Source: Robiginitomaculum sp. (lineage in GTDB: Bacteria; Pseudomonadota; Alphaproteobacteria; Caulobacterales; Maricaulaceae). Taken from it: a DNA stretch of 64,000 nucleotides. This document shows, piece by piece, positions 8,605 through 17,815 of this stretch (positions are counted from its first letter, which is position 1; the number at the start of each line of letters is the position of its first letter). Location: the NCBI GenBank assembly GCA_016765135.1, contig JAESQN010000031.1, positions 62,001 to 126,000 on the forward strand, written 5' to 3'. The notes beneath the pieces were generated by a model. The model did no database searches. It saw nothing but the letters and a program-made list of their open reading frames with translations, and had not been told where the DNA came from. A program made the position numbers and the translations under genes.

Positions 8605-9389
8605 TATCTCATCCTCGTGGTTGTCGAATACATTTCGTCCGCCGCCGTGATGATTTTCGAGTTAAGCTCATAGCCGCGCTGGGCTTCGATCAATTCTGAT
8701 ATTTCCCTGACAACATCGACACTGGAACTTTCAAGATAGCCCTGGCGCATAAACCCGATGCCCTCGCTACCGGGCAGGCCGGAAATCGGGGTGCCGGAAG
8801 CATCGGTCTGGCGAAATAGGTTTCCGCCCAGTGCCTCAAGCCCTTTTTCATTAGCAAATGTTGTCATGGTAATGGAGCCAATTTGTTGCCCGCCGGTTAC
8901 ATTGTCGAAAAAGGCGGACACCTCCCCGTCGCGGCTTATTTCAATACGCCGCGCATCGTTTGGAATTGTGATATTATCTGCAAGCGCAAACCCGTCCTGC
9001 GTCACCATCAAGCCTTCGGATGAGCGGTTAAATTTACCGTCGCGTGTATAAGCGCTATCGCCGCTCGGCAGGGCAATTTCGAAATAGCCCCGCCCCTCAA
9101 TCCCCAAATCAAGGTCACCTCCCGTAGGGCTCAGTGCACCTTGGGATATTTGCAAGGAAACGGTTGAGAGGCGAACCCCCATCCCTACTTGTATGCCAGC
9201 GGGGACAATATCACCGGTTTGTGAGGACAAGGCCCCGGGGGTTAGTTCTTGTTGGTAGATCAGGTCGGCAAATTCTGCCACCCTCGGCGCATAGGCTGTC
9301 GTGCTCATATTCGCAATATTATTGGCAATGACATTTACGCGGGTTTGCTGTGCGGCCATGCCTGTTGCGGCTATTTTAAGTGCAATCAT
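8604..9389 (-). CDS. flgG: Distal rod protein FlgG
   Basis: FlgG forms the distal rod of the flagellar axis. The 261-residue protein has the N-terminal rod motif (QTRVNVIANNIANMSTTAY), a central region with YTRDGKFNRSSEG, and the C-terminal EISELIEAQRGYELNSKIIT helix that packs in the axial core. It is in the operon between flgF (54 bases upstream) and flgA. The length is the usual one for FlgG. Confidence 0.95.
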   Translation of the reverse strand: MIALKIAATGMAAQQTRVNVIANNIANMSTTAYAPRVAEFADLIYQQELTPGALSSQTGDIVPAGIQVGMGVRLSTVSLQISQGALSPTGGDLDLGIEGRGYFEIALPSGDSAYTRDGKFNRSSEGLMVTQDGFALADNITIPNDARRIEISRDGEVSAFFDNVTGGQQIGSITMTTFANEKGLEALGGNLFRQTDASGTPISGLPGSEGIGFMRQGYLESSSVDVVREISELIEAQRGYELNSKIITAADEMYSTTTRMR

Positions 9390-9443
9390 TTCAGGTCCTC
9401 CTTTTTTGCTCTTGCAATTTTTACTATCTATTTGGCGCCCCTT

Positions 9444-10199
9444 TTATGGCGATTGCCCAACCGTGCGGATGGTTTTGCCAATTCTCTCGTCTTCAATATC
9501 CAAAAGCTTTTGCCCGGCCTCATAGGCGCGCTGCACTTCGATCATCCGGGCTATTTCTATGATTGGTTTTACGTTCGAGCTTTCCAGAAAGCCCTGCAAA
9601 ATCCTGGGTGCTTCCAGCGGCTCAAACTGCCCCCCTTCGCGCACTTGCCACAAATTACTACCGGTACGGGCCAGCATCTCTGCTGGCGCTGTAACAACAC
9701 CTATATTACCGAGCGGGTTTCCGTCTACGCTTATGCTTCCGTCACCGCCGACCGTAACCAGGCCTGCTTCCGGTGGTATCTGGATCGGAGCGCCGCCCTC
9801 GTCCAGAACATTATAGCCGTCAACAGTGATCAACATGCCGTCGGGGTTGGTCATAAAGCGGCCCGCTCTTGACAGCCGTTCCCCGGCCGGAGTTTCGATG
9901 AGGAAAAAACCTTCACCGTCAATAGCAAAATCATAAGTCCCGCCAGTTTGCTCCATACCGCCGCTTGAAAAATCATTGAAATGCGCACCGGCCCGGCCCA
10001 TGGACACGGTATTTTTTAAACTGTCAGTCACCGCGCCACCAGTTGCACGTGCGCCGGCTTGTATAACATATTCGCTAAAAACAGCCCCTTGGCGGCGGAA
10101 ACCGGTTGTGCTTACATTGGCAATATTATTGGCAATGACGCTCATTTCCTTTAACAGACCCGACTGTCTGCTCAGGTTTATATAGACCGAATTATCCAT
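9444..10199 (-). CDS. flgF: Proximal rod protein FlgF
   Basis: FlgF is a proximal rod subunit of the basal body. The 251-residue product has the N-terminal SVIANNIANVSTTGFRRQG motif, a SRAGRFMTNPDG segment and the C-terminal EIARMIEVQRAYEAGQKLL helix. The start MDNSVYI at 10199 is preferred over an upstream codon nine residues earlier, because it is the typical FlgF start; it overlaps the preceding 608-aa gene by 8 bases, which suggests coupling. flgG follows. Confidence 0.93.
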   Translation of the reverse strand: MDNSVYINLSRQSGLLKEMSVIANNIANVSTTGFRRQGAVFSEYVIQAGARATGGAVTDSLKNTVSMGRAGAHFNDFSSGGMEQTGGTYDFAIDGEGFFLIETPAGERLSRAGRFMTNPDGMLITVDGYNVLDEGGAPIQIPPEAGLVTVGGDGSISVDGNPLGNIGVVTAPAEMLARTGSNLWQVREGGQFEPLEAPRILQGFLESSNVKPIIEIARMIEVQRAYEAGQKLLDIEDERIGKTIRTVGQSP

Positions 10200-12018
10200 T
10201 ATCTGCGCTCTCTTTTGGCGTCTCACCCGGATTTAGATAATGCTTAAAAAGGCCCAGCTCATTATTCAGGTGTGATTGCAAAGCCGCCAAATCATTGATC
10301 GCATACGACCTGCCCGACGTTAACAATAACGACGAAGCAACACTTAAAGTGGCTGCCAGTTCTTGTTTTACCCGTGGCAATGTTTCTTTTGCAGACGGGC
10401 TGGACAGTCTTTTTTTTCTGATGCCGTTATTGGCCAAAGACCAGTATCCTTCATTCCAGGAGCTTTTAATAAACGCATTTTGTATGATGTCGTTTTCGGG
10501 CAGTTTTCTTCGAATGGCTATGGCTTTGTTCGGGTTCTTGCCAGCAAATGCCTGCTCAATTTCTTTGGCTTTAAATTCTGGTTGTTCAAAAACATGTTTT
10601 GGAAAACCTGCTGTAACATCCGGGTTTTTCGAGTTCATTGAATAACTGATCGCTAATAAATTCAGGGTTTTGGTATCCAGATTTTTCCATTCACTCATTG
10701 GTATAATTTGCAAGGCAAGATTTGGTAATCCCAACTGCGCACACGCATAAATACCGGCCTGCTTCAATAATTTAGCGTCTTTCAGGTGCGAGAAAAAGCT
10801 TTCCTCACTGATCAATATTTCAAGAGCCGATATTTTTTTGCGTTTATCATCATCCAATAAATCTGATTGTACATAACGACCGATAGTGACAACACCGTCT
10901 TCAAAATATTTGCTCCCGACCTCAAAGCTAGCTTTAACCAGATCAATTGCTGTCTTAAAGTCATGGTTTTTAGCCAAAAGAGCCATTTTTTGTGCTTGGG
11001 CCTGTTTGCCCAACGGATGGTCCGAATATGTTTGTGCGGCTGCGTCTAGATCTTGCATAAAGCCTGGATATATATCCTCGTCTTTAGGCAAGTGCCCTGA
11101 CAGGGCTTGCAAGGCATGGGCCTGATAGGGGCCGCCGTTTTTGGCAAAACTTTTTATTTTTTTTATGCCCGCAGCTTTCTTGTTTGCATCACTGCTATTT
11201 ACCGCAAGCAGGGCTTCGAGGAATTGCAGATCAGCACTTAAAACCGCCTGCCCTGTATCCGAATGCTCCGGCTGCGCCTCCAATAAAATTTTATACAGTG
11301 CGGTAGCCGTTTTCAGATCAGCATTTTGCACCGCTTTTATCCCCAACCTCTGGCCGAGTGTATTTCGCAAGTTTTTTGGCAATCCCTCAATTTGTTCTAC
11401 AAGCTGATCGATTTCGGGGACGGGCAGAGGTGTATAAATATCCTGCATGACAAACGCCCACATATTCGCCCCGGCGTAACACTCTGCCTGGGCCTGCATG
11501 AAATCCGCATCATCTTTTGTGGCAAGACCCATGAGGGTTTTGGCCATTACGCCAATGGCCAGTTTTTTTGGCCCGTCCAGTGTACCGGCGGTCATCAATG
11601 CCTCTTCCCCGAAACCAAGCCCAAGATAAGCCAGAGCCAGGGCTTCGGCTTTATCCATATCTATCTGGTCCGGCCCGGTTATCATGCCCGCTTTCAACAA
11701 GAGTAAGTCCTCATATTTGTCCACTCTTGTTGCGGGTGGAAAAGTAAATACATTTGTAGGCGTACAAGCTTTGGGGTGTTCGGTTTTTACTGCTGGTTCA
11801 ACCGCCACGGAGTTTTTGCCTGGTTTATTATTGATGTTTACCAAATCCTGGCGGGCGGCCGCTTTGATCAATGCGTCTAGGCGCGACTGAGTGCGTTGCA
11901 GACTTTCTTTGTGAGCATCCGGTTTGTTTTCAGCAGCACGAGATATTGCAGGTGTTAAAGCCAGACCAAGTAAAACCAGGCCAAGTGCGGTGGATAAACT
12001 GAGAAATGTTTTATACAT
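10192..12018 (-). CDS. Periplasmic helical-repeat protein between motA and flgF
   Basis: A 608-residue protein of unknown function. Residues 1 to about 28 form a Sec signal peptide ending near ISRAAEN, so it is exported. The rest is almost entirely helical, with Ala/Leu-rich TPR- or HEAT-like repeats (for example ALALAYLGLGFGEEALMTAG near residue 125). It overlaps motA by one base upstream and flgF by eight bases downstream, so it is tightly built into the motor operon. Rhizobial loci also carry a poorly characterised gene between motA and flgF, and MotC there is a periplasmic MotB partner. A stator- or rod-associated role is inferred from position, not shown. Confidence 0.6.
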   Translation of the reverse strand: MYKTFLSLSTALGLVLLGLALTPAISRAAENKPDAHKESLQRTQSRLDALIKAAARQDLVNINNKPGKNSVAVEPAVKTEHPKACTPTNVFTFPPATRVDKYEDLLLLKAGMITGPDQIDMDKAEALALAYLGLGFGEEALMTAGTLDGPKKLAIGVMAKTLMGLATKDDADFMQAQAECYAGANMWAFVMQDIYTPLPVPEIDQLVEQIEGLPKNLRNTLGQRLGIKAVQNADLKTATALYKILLEAQPEHSDTGQAVLSADLQFLEALLAVNSSDANKKAAGIKKIKSFAKNGGPYQAHALQALSGHLPKDEDIYPGFMQDLDAAAQTYSDHPLGKQAQAQKMALLAKNHDFKTAIDLVKASFEVGSKYFEDGVVTIGRYVQSDLLDDDKRKKISALEILISEESFFSHLKDAKLLKQAGIYACAQLGLPNLALQIIPMSEWKNLDTKTLNLLAISYSMNSKNPDVTAGFPKHVFEQPEFKAKEIEQAFAGKNPNKAIAIRRKLPENDIIQNAFIKSSWNEGYWSLANNGIRKKRLSSPSAKETLPRVKQELAATLSVASSLLLTSGRSYAINDLAALQSHLNNELGLFKHYLNPGETPKESADNG

Positions 12019-12884
12019 TATGCAGCCTTTTTGAGCGCTTTGAGGGCTTCCTCGACATCGTTAAAACTTGGGCGCTGGTGTTTGGGAGCGCTGCGGCGCG
12101 CAACTTCAACACATATATGTGTCGGGTTTTTATGCAAGCTGGAGACCAGCACTTCGCGAATAAGGGTATAGAAATAGTGCTCTTGTTCACGTAATGCTTT
12201 AATTTTTGTCGAAAGCGGCCCGACAAGCGCATAGGCCAGAAAGACACCAAGAAATGTACCCACCAAGGCGCTTCCGATCATATGGCCGAGCACTTCCGGC
12301 GGCTTGTCAATCGAGGCCATAGTTTTAATAATACCCAGCACAGCCGCGACAATCCCGAGCGCAGGTAGTGCGTCCGCCATGGTTTGCAGGGCATGGGAGC
12401 CGTGTAATTTTTCTTCTTTGATGGCCTCCAGTTGTTTATCCAGTAATTCCTCGACCTGATAGACATCATCAAAGTTCATAATCATTGAGCGAATAGTATC
12501 GCAGATTAACTCGACAATTCCCTTGTCCTTCAGGATTTTGGGATATTGCTGGAAAAGGTCTGAATCTTCCGGGTTTTCAATGTGGGTTTCGATATCCACC
12601 GGGCTTTCGCGTAAAATCCGCACCAATTCGTGCATCAAGCATAACATGTCGTTATAATCGGCTTTCTTCCACTTTGGCCCCTTAAATGCGGCCCCGATAT
12701 CGCCAAGTGTATGCTTCACACCCGCCATATCATTACCAACCAGAAACGCACCAATAGCCGCCCCGCCAATAATCATCATTTCGTAAGGAGCGGAATACGC
12801 GATAACCGCCATGTTGCCGCCAGCCAGCAGAAAACCCCCAAAAACCATAATTATGGTTACAATTATACCGATTACAACATTCAT
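12018..12884 (-). CDS. motA: Flagellar stator protein MotA
   Basis: MotA is the ion-channel stator subunit that pushes on FliG. The 288-residue protein has four transmembrane helices: two near the N-terminus (residues 2-50), and two near residues 168-220 containing the conserved ALGIVAAVLGIIKTM and LGVFLAYALVGPL segments. The cytoplasmic loop carries the charged region LMHELVRILRESPVDIE. ATG at 12884 is preferred over a GTG two codons earlier. It follows fliM after 67 bases and overlaps the next gene by one base. motB is encoded divergently at 14074. Confidence 0.95.
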   Translation of the reverse strand: MNVVIGIIVTIIMVFGGFLLAGGNMAVIAYSAPYEMMIIGGAAIGAFLVGNDMAGVKHTLGDIGAAFKGPKWKKADYNDMLCLMHELVRILRESPVDIETHIENPEDSDLFQQYPKILKDKGIVELICDTIRSMIMNFDDVYQVEELLDKQLEAIKEEKLHGSHALQTMADALPALGIVAAVLGIIKTMASIDKPPEVLGHMIGSALVGTFLGVFLAYALVGPLSTKIKALREQEHYFYTLIREVLVSSLHKNPTHICVEVARRSAPKHQRPSFNDVEEALKALKKAA

Positions 12885-12951
12885 ATACACTCATAACTCG
12901 CTAAGGTTGCTAAACTATTAACGCGGCTGGCTATTTGGGCTAAAGACGTTG

Positions 12952-13953
12952 CTATTTATTATGGTCGATAATCTCCAAGCCGTTCAAAAAAGCCGGGTCA
13001 ATGTCTTCATTTAACTTAACCGCCTTGTGGGCTTTGAAGGCCCCGAGGGTAGCTGCGGCCAGGACAATATGGCCACTGTCGGTTCTTGTCTTGATATTAA
13101 GCCGCTCGTGGGAAGCTCCTGGCAGGGAAATTATTTGTCCAGGCTCCAATCGCGTACATGATGCAATCGAAAGCCTGAGGTCTTCTATAACTATTTCCAG
13201 CGAGCGCGTTGCGCTCAACATGGTGCTCCGCATATGCTGCGCCCACGGATCGTCCGGGTCAATTGTAGGTTGGGCTTGTTGTTCTTGTGCTGCCCGCATA
13301 AGTATTTCAGCAATTGGGCGTGCTATATAAAGGGTTAGACCAAGCTCATCACTAGCGTTGTTATCCTTGTTGGCTTGCTTGCCTTTAACAGGTTTCTTTT
13401 GTGTTTTTTGGCTTTCCTTTAAGGACATAGGGAAATACAGCCTCATCCATTTTTCGCTACGGGCAAATTTTATGTCTGCAATACCCTCCACTGAGACGGC
13501 CCGACCTATAATGTCTTCGCAAATTAAATCCCCGCCCAAAACATTTAACCCATCTAAAACAAGCTCGGCAATTGGTTGCATGATCAGAAAATCAAGCAGG
13601 GAAAATTCACCACCGTTAACAGGCAGACTTCCCAGCTTTGCTTTTATTACAGATTTTGCCATAGGCTTTGAAATTTCTACCAATACCTGGCAATCTTCCT
13701 CCTGTTTGTCATTTTTAACCGGCCCCCCAACGGCGAAGAGCAGGCCAGTTATGTCTTTCTTGATCTCGTCAAAGGGTAGCGCACCCAAAAGAACTGGCCC
13801 GCGACCTAGTTGCTCAAGGCCAATTTCTTGCTCCAAACTGTTTTCCAAATATGCCGCTAATTGCTCATACAACCCCGTAAGTTGTAATTTTAAGGTCGTA
13901 TACGAGGCAGGCAGGCCATTTCCTGCTCTTATTTTCTTCATCATTATGCTCAT
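12952..13953 (-). CDS. fliM: Divergent flagellar motor switch protein FliM
   Basis: FliM is the C-ring protein linking FliG and FliN. The 333-residue protein has a C-terminal SpoA-type domain (about residues 260-325, from LRLSIASCTRLEPGQIISLP to AFKAHKAVKLNED) and a central FliM-like region. The usual N-terminal CheY-P-binding motif (LSQxEIDALL) is not visible. A Lys-rich insert lies near residues 185-200. A ribosome-binding site AGGA lies 8 bases before the ATG. It heads the operon with motA through fliL1, and diverges from motB. Confidence 0.75.
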   Translation of the reverse strand: MSIMMKKIRAGNGLPASYTTLKLQLTGLYEQLAAYLENSLEQEIGLEQLGRGPVLLGALPFDEIKKDITGLLFAVGGPVKNDKQEEDCQVLVEISKPMAKSVIKAKLGSLPVNGGEFSLLDFLIMQPIAELVLDGLNVLGGDLICEDIIGRAVSVEGIADIKFARSEKWMRLYFPMSLKESQKTQKKPVKGKQANKDNNASDELGLTLYIARPIAEILMRAAQEQQAQPTIDPDDPWAQHMRSTMLSATRSLEIVIEDLRLSIASCTRLEPGQIISLPGASHERLNIKTRTDSGHIVLAAATLGAFKAHKAVKLNEDIDPAFLNGLEIIDHNK

Positions 13954-14037
13954 GTGAAATCCTGTTCACTAAAAATAACGGTTTTTAAACCATATTGTTT
14001 ATGTCGATATTTAGCATTTAGTCATAAAAACTCAACC

Positions 14038-14053
14038 TTAAGTAAATATAAAC
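14038..14053 (+). promoter_or_regulatory. Possible CtrA-like box upstream of motB
   Basis: TTAA-N7-TAAAC, one mismatch from TTAA-N7-TTAAC, ending 20 bases before the motB start in the fliM/motB divergent spacer. The spacer is AT-rich, so chance is not excluded. Confidence 0.25.
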
Positions 14054-14073
14054 AAAATGGGTTAGGTGAAGCA

Positions 14074-14898
14074 ATGAGTGCAGAGGTAGAAGAGTGTCAA
14101 CGCCCCATCATCATTCGCAGAAAAAAGATTTACGCAGCAGAAGGGCATCATGGTGGTGCCTGGAAAGTTGCTTATGCGGATTTTGTTACGGCTATGATGG
14201 CGTTTTTTTTGTTGATGTGGCTACTAAATGCCACAACAGAAGAACAACGCAAAGGAATTTCCGATTATTTCAATCCTTCTATTCCATTAGCGGCCGTATC
14301 TGGTGGTGGATCGGATGCTCTGAGCGGGGACAGTATATTTGCTGAAAACACCCTGGCCAGAAACGGGACAGGCGCGAATAGCCAGCGTACTTTCTCCAAG
14401 GACACAATCCCCGATGAAGGCGAAAACACTGATAAGGCTGATTTTGATAATTTGGCCGAGCTTGCAAATGCAATGGGTGAGGAAAACCGCCATATATCTG
14501 AGCATATGCAAGTAAAAATGAGCCCGGAAGGCCTAGTGATTGAGCTTATTGACAAAGACGGAGAGCCGTTGTTTTCCATTGGCCAATCCAAACCGTCCCC
14601 CCTTATGCTTGAGCTTGTAACCATAGTTTCGAATGCGTTCAGGGACGTTGAAAATAACATTAAAATAGTTGGTCATACAGACTCCCGCGCCTTTATTGGC
14701 AACAAGGACGGGGCCGGGCAATACTCAAATTGGGAATTGTCATCTGACCGCGCCAATATGGCGCGGCGCCTTTTGATAAAAAACCGCTTCAGGGCAAATC
14801 AAATTGTCGAGGTTGCGGGCAAAGCGGATACAGACCGTGTTGTATCCGACGGCATGGCCGCACAAAACCGGAGAATATCAATTATAATATTAAAGTAA
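14074..14898 (+). CDS. motB: Flagellar stator protein MotB
   Basis: MotB is the peptidoglycan-anchored stator subunit. The 274-residue protein has a basic N-terminus, one transmembrane helix (about residues 34-54) with the proton-carrying aspartate (YADFVTAMMAFF, Asp36), and a C-terminal OmpA-like domain with IKIVGHTDSRAF and a SSDRANMARRLL helix. The start at 14074 follows an AGGTGAA ribosome-binding site; the frame is open further upstream, but the added residues do not look like MotB. flgE starts 114 bases downstream. Confidence 0.95.
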   Translation: MSAEVEECQRPIIIRRKKIYAAEGHHGGAWKVAYADFVTAMMAFFLLMWLLNATTEEQRKGISDYFNPSIPLAAVSGGGSDALSGDSIFAENTLARNGTGANSQRTFSKDTIPDEGENTDKADFDNLAELANAMGEENRHISEHMQVKMSPEGLVIELIDKDGEPLFSIGQSKPSPLMLELVTIVSNAFRDVENNIKIVGHTDSRAFIGNKDGAGQYSNWELSSDRANMARRLLIKNRFRANQIVEVAGKADTDRVVSDGMAAQNRRISIIILK

Positions 14899-15012
14899 TG
14901 GAAGTAACTGTCTCCGACTACCAGATAACTGCGGCAGAAATCAGGTTATAGGTTTGTTAACTTTAAGTATATACACCAATTAGTTGTATATAAACAAGTT
15001 TAGGAAAAACTT

Positions 15013-16317
15013 ATGACCATATCTTCTGCTTTGAACGCAAGTGTAATGGGGTTGAGCGTAAATGCTACCCGCCTTGCAACAATTTCTGACAATATCGCCA
15101 ATTCTGCCACTTACGGCTACAAACGATCGGATGTCGATTTTTCGTCCATGGTTATCAGCCAGCGCCGCAGTGTTTATGCTGCGGGCGGCGTGCGGGCAAC
15201 ATCGTTTAAAAATATTGCCGGGCAAGGCGCTTTAGTCGCCACTGGAAATTCGACAGACATTTCCATTGGCGGGCGCGGGCTTATTCCTGTTACCGATCAA
15301 TTTGGCATAAATGAAACAGGGGCTCAGCGCTCATTACAATTTGTGCCCACAGGCTCTTTTTCAGCAGATGAAAACGGGTTTTTACGCACACTTAGCGGGC
15401 TTAATCTTTTAGGTTGGGCAGCAGATACAAATGGTGAAATTACCAATGTGAGCCGCGATAGTGGTGCGGGTCTGGTGCCTGTTAACATAGGTGTCAGCCA
15501 GTTTTCTGCCTCGCCAACCAATTTAATAAATCTTGGCGTCAACCTGCCCGCAGAATCAACCCTGCCAACGTCCAGTGGTGACCCCTTCACATTGCCTGTG
15601 GAATATTACGATAATCTTGGCAGGGCGCAAAATTTAACTTTCACATTTACACCGACAGTTGACCCGACAGGCGCGACAAACAGCTGGACGGTTAATGTAT
15701 ATGATGGCGCCGGGGATCCAAGCGTTTCTATCGCTGACTTCGCCCTTACTTTTAATGACACCGCAACGAACGGCGGCTCAATAGCCAGCGTGACGCCCGG
15801 TGCAGGCATGAGCTATGACGCCGCCACAGGCCAGGTTAGTTTTGATGTCGTCAAGGGCCCGATTAGTGCTTTTATTGGCAAAGTCGGCGACAATACTGGC
15901 CTCACCCAACTTTCTGCACCTTTTTCTCCTTTTAACGTCAATAAAGACGGCGCGCCGATTGGTGATTTACAGTCCGTTGAAATAGACGCGCAAGGGTTTC
16001 TGGAAGCGGTTTATGATACCGGGTTTCGCCGCGTTCTCTATCAAATCCCTGTTGCGGATGTGCCGAATTTAAACGGGTTGCAAGCGCTTAACAATCAGGC
16101 TTACGCTATCTCACAAAGCTCAGGTGATGTTTATTTCTGGGATGCGGGTTCTGGCCCGGTTGGTAATATTGTCGGGTATTCTCTCATGGAATCGACAACA
16201 GATATCGCAACAGAGCTTACCAATCTGATCGAAACCCAACGGGCATATTCTTCAAATGCGAAAATCGTTCAAACCGTGGATGAAATGCTTCAAGAAACAA
16301 CAAATCTGAAACGCTAG
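15013..16317 (+). CDS. flgE: Flagellar hook protein FlgE
   Basis: FlgE is the hook subunit. The 434-residue protein has the N-terminal motif RLATISDNIANSATYGYKRS, a long central surface domain, and the C-terminal ESTTDIATELTNLIETQRAYSSNAKIVQTVDEMLQE-type helix shared by axial proteins. A ribosome-binding site (AGGAAAA) precedes the ATG by about 6 bases. It is followed by flgK after 20 bases, so flgE-flgK-flgL-flgI form an operon, possibly from a promoter in the 114-base spacer after motB. Confidence 0.95.
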   Translation: MTISSALNASVMGLSVNATRLATISDNIANSATYGYKRSDVDFSSMVISQRRSVYAAGGVRATSFKNIAGQGALVATGNSTDISIGGRGLIPVTDQFGINETGAQRSLQFVPTGSFSADENGFLRTLSGLNLLGWAADTNGEITNVSRDSGAGLVPVNIGVSQFSASPTNLINLGVNLPAESTLPTSSGDPFTLPVEYYDNLGRAQNLTFTFTPTVDPTGATNSWTVNVYDGAGDPSVSIADFALTFNDTATNGGSIASVTPGAGMSYDAATGQVSFDVVKGPISAFIGKVGDNTGLTQLSAPFSPFNVNKDGAPIGDLQSVEIDAQGFLEAVYDTGFRRVLYQIPVADVPNLNGLQALNNQAYAISQSSGDVYFWDAGSGPVGNIVGYSLMESTTDIATELTNLIETQRAYSSNAKIVQTVDEMLQETTNLKR

Positions 16318-16337
16318 CCCCCAACAAGGCTTAACAA

Positions 16338-17807
16338 ATGACCCTTTCGTCTGCCTTAGCTGCTGCAAATTCAGGCTTGGCCACCACGTCAAGGCGCGCT
16401 GGTATCGCGGCGGGTAATATTGCCAATGCTTCAACACCCGGCTATGTCCGCCGCTCCTTACGGGTCGGCGAGATAGTCCTGAACGGGCAAGGCCAGGGGG
16501 CGCGTGTCTTGGGGGTAGACCGTGCGCAGGACATCGGCTTGACCCGCGAACGCAGACAAGCAGGCGCTTCGGCGGCGCGTGCTGATGTAATTGCCAGAAG
16601 CTATACAGACTTGAACCGGGAACTTGGTGCGCCGGGAGACGGTTACGGCTTGTTTGCCTCGTATCAAAACGTGGAAAGTGCCTTGCGTGAGCTTAGCGTA
16701 ACACCCGAATCGCCAGCCTTGCAAAACGCTGGCGCTAACGCCCTTAACGCCCTGGCCTTGCAGCTTAATGAACAATATTCTGTAGGTCAGGCCCAGCGCC
16801 TGACCGCCGACAACACCATTGCCCGCTCGGTGCGGACTGTAAACTCGGGCTTGCAGCGCATCCAAAGCTTAAACGGGCAAATTGCGGGCCTGGGTGGTAA
16901 CTCGGGGGAAATCGCTGCACTTGAAGATGAGCGCGGGCGTGTGCTCGACGAAATTTCCGGAATTTTACCAATTAAAGTTATTGCACGAGAGTTTGGCCAA
17001 ATTGACATCACCACAGAGCAGGGCGTCTTCTTGCTGGCTGGCAATGTTTTTGAACTTGAATTTACGCCAGCCGGGGTTATCCCGCCCGGTAGTCAACTTG
17101 GCGACGGCTCCAATATACTGTCCGGCCTGTATGTGGGTGAGCAAAACCTGACACCCAATTCCGATGGGCCTTTCGCCCTTCCCTCGGGTACTCTATCGGG
17201 GCTTTTTACCGTTCGCGATGTTATTGCACCTGAATTTCTTGGTGGCCTCGACAGCCTTGCCGGCGACCTTGTTGCCCGGTTCTCGGATGCCGGTGTCGAC
17301 CCGACAAACCCGGCTGGCGCTCCGGGCCTGTTTACAGATAACGGCCTGGCTTTAGATCCTAACAATTTGGCGGGACTAGCAGGCAGAATACGTGTAAATG
17401 CTGCGATAGACACAAGCCAGGGCGGGTCTGCTACCCGGCTTCGTGACGGTCTTGGCGCCACTGGGACAGGGCCAGTTAGTAATTCCGAAATATTAAATAA
17501 TTTACTGGACGCGTTTACAAACTCAAACGCAGCCCCTTCCGGTTCCGGGCTTTCAGGTTCACTGACTTCCAGCGAACTGGCCGCAGGGATTTCGTCTGTT
17601 ATTGGTGAGGCTCGCGTAAATGCGGACGCGGTAGCAACAACGTCTTTGGCCAGGGCCAGCGCTTTGGCCGATGCGGAATTATCTCTTACCGGGGTCGATA
17701 CGGACGCCGAAATACAATCTCTTTTATTGATTGAGCAATCCTATGCCGCAAATGCAAGGGTCATACAGACCATCAGCGACATGCTCGATACATTGATGCA
17801 AATTTAG
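16338..17807 (+). CDS. flgK: Hook-filament junction protein FlgK
   Basis: FlgK (HAP1) joins hook and filament. The 489-residue protein carries the N-terminal axial motif RRAGIAAGNIANASTPGYVR, a helical D1 region (QSLNGQIAGLGG... followed by LEDERGRVLDEIS) and the C-terminal IQSLLLIEQSYAANARVIQT helix ending TLMQI. Only 20 bases separate it from flgE, and flgL starts 8 bases after its stop. FlgK is an expected client of the FlgN-like chaperone. Confidence 0.94.
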   Translation: MTLSSALAAANSGLATTSRRAGIAAGNIANASTPGYVRRSLRVGEIVLNGQGQGARVLGVDRAQDIGLTRERRQAGASAARADVIARSYTDLNRELGAPGDGYGLFASYQNVESALRELSVTPESPALQNAGANALNALALQLNEQYSVGQAQRLTADNTIARSVRTVNSGLQRIQSLNGQIAGLGGNSGEIAALEDERGRVLDEISGILPIKVIAREFGQIDITTEQGVFLLAGNVFELEFTPAGVIPPGSQLGDGSNILSGLYVGEQNLTPNSDGPFALPSGTLSGLFTVRDVIAPEFLGGLDSLAGDLVARFSDAGVDPTNPAGAPGLFTDNGLALDPNNLAGLAGRIRVNAAIDTSQGGSATRLRDGLGATGTGPVSNSEILNNLLDAFTNSNAAPSGSGLSGSLTSSELAAGISSVIGEARVNADAVATTSLARASALADAELSLTGVDTDAEIQSLLLIEQSYAANARVIQTISDMLDTLMQI

Positions 17808-17815
17808 AGGCCTGT

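Noticed and set aside
14954-14975. A TTAAC/TTTAAG-type AT-rich motif upstream of flgE as another CtrA box
   Set aside because: The half-sites are 2 bases apart rather than 7, so it does not fit the consensus.
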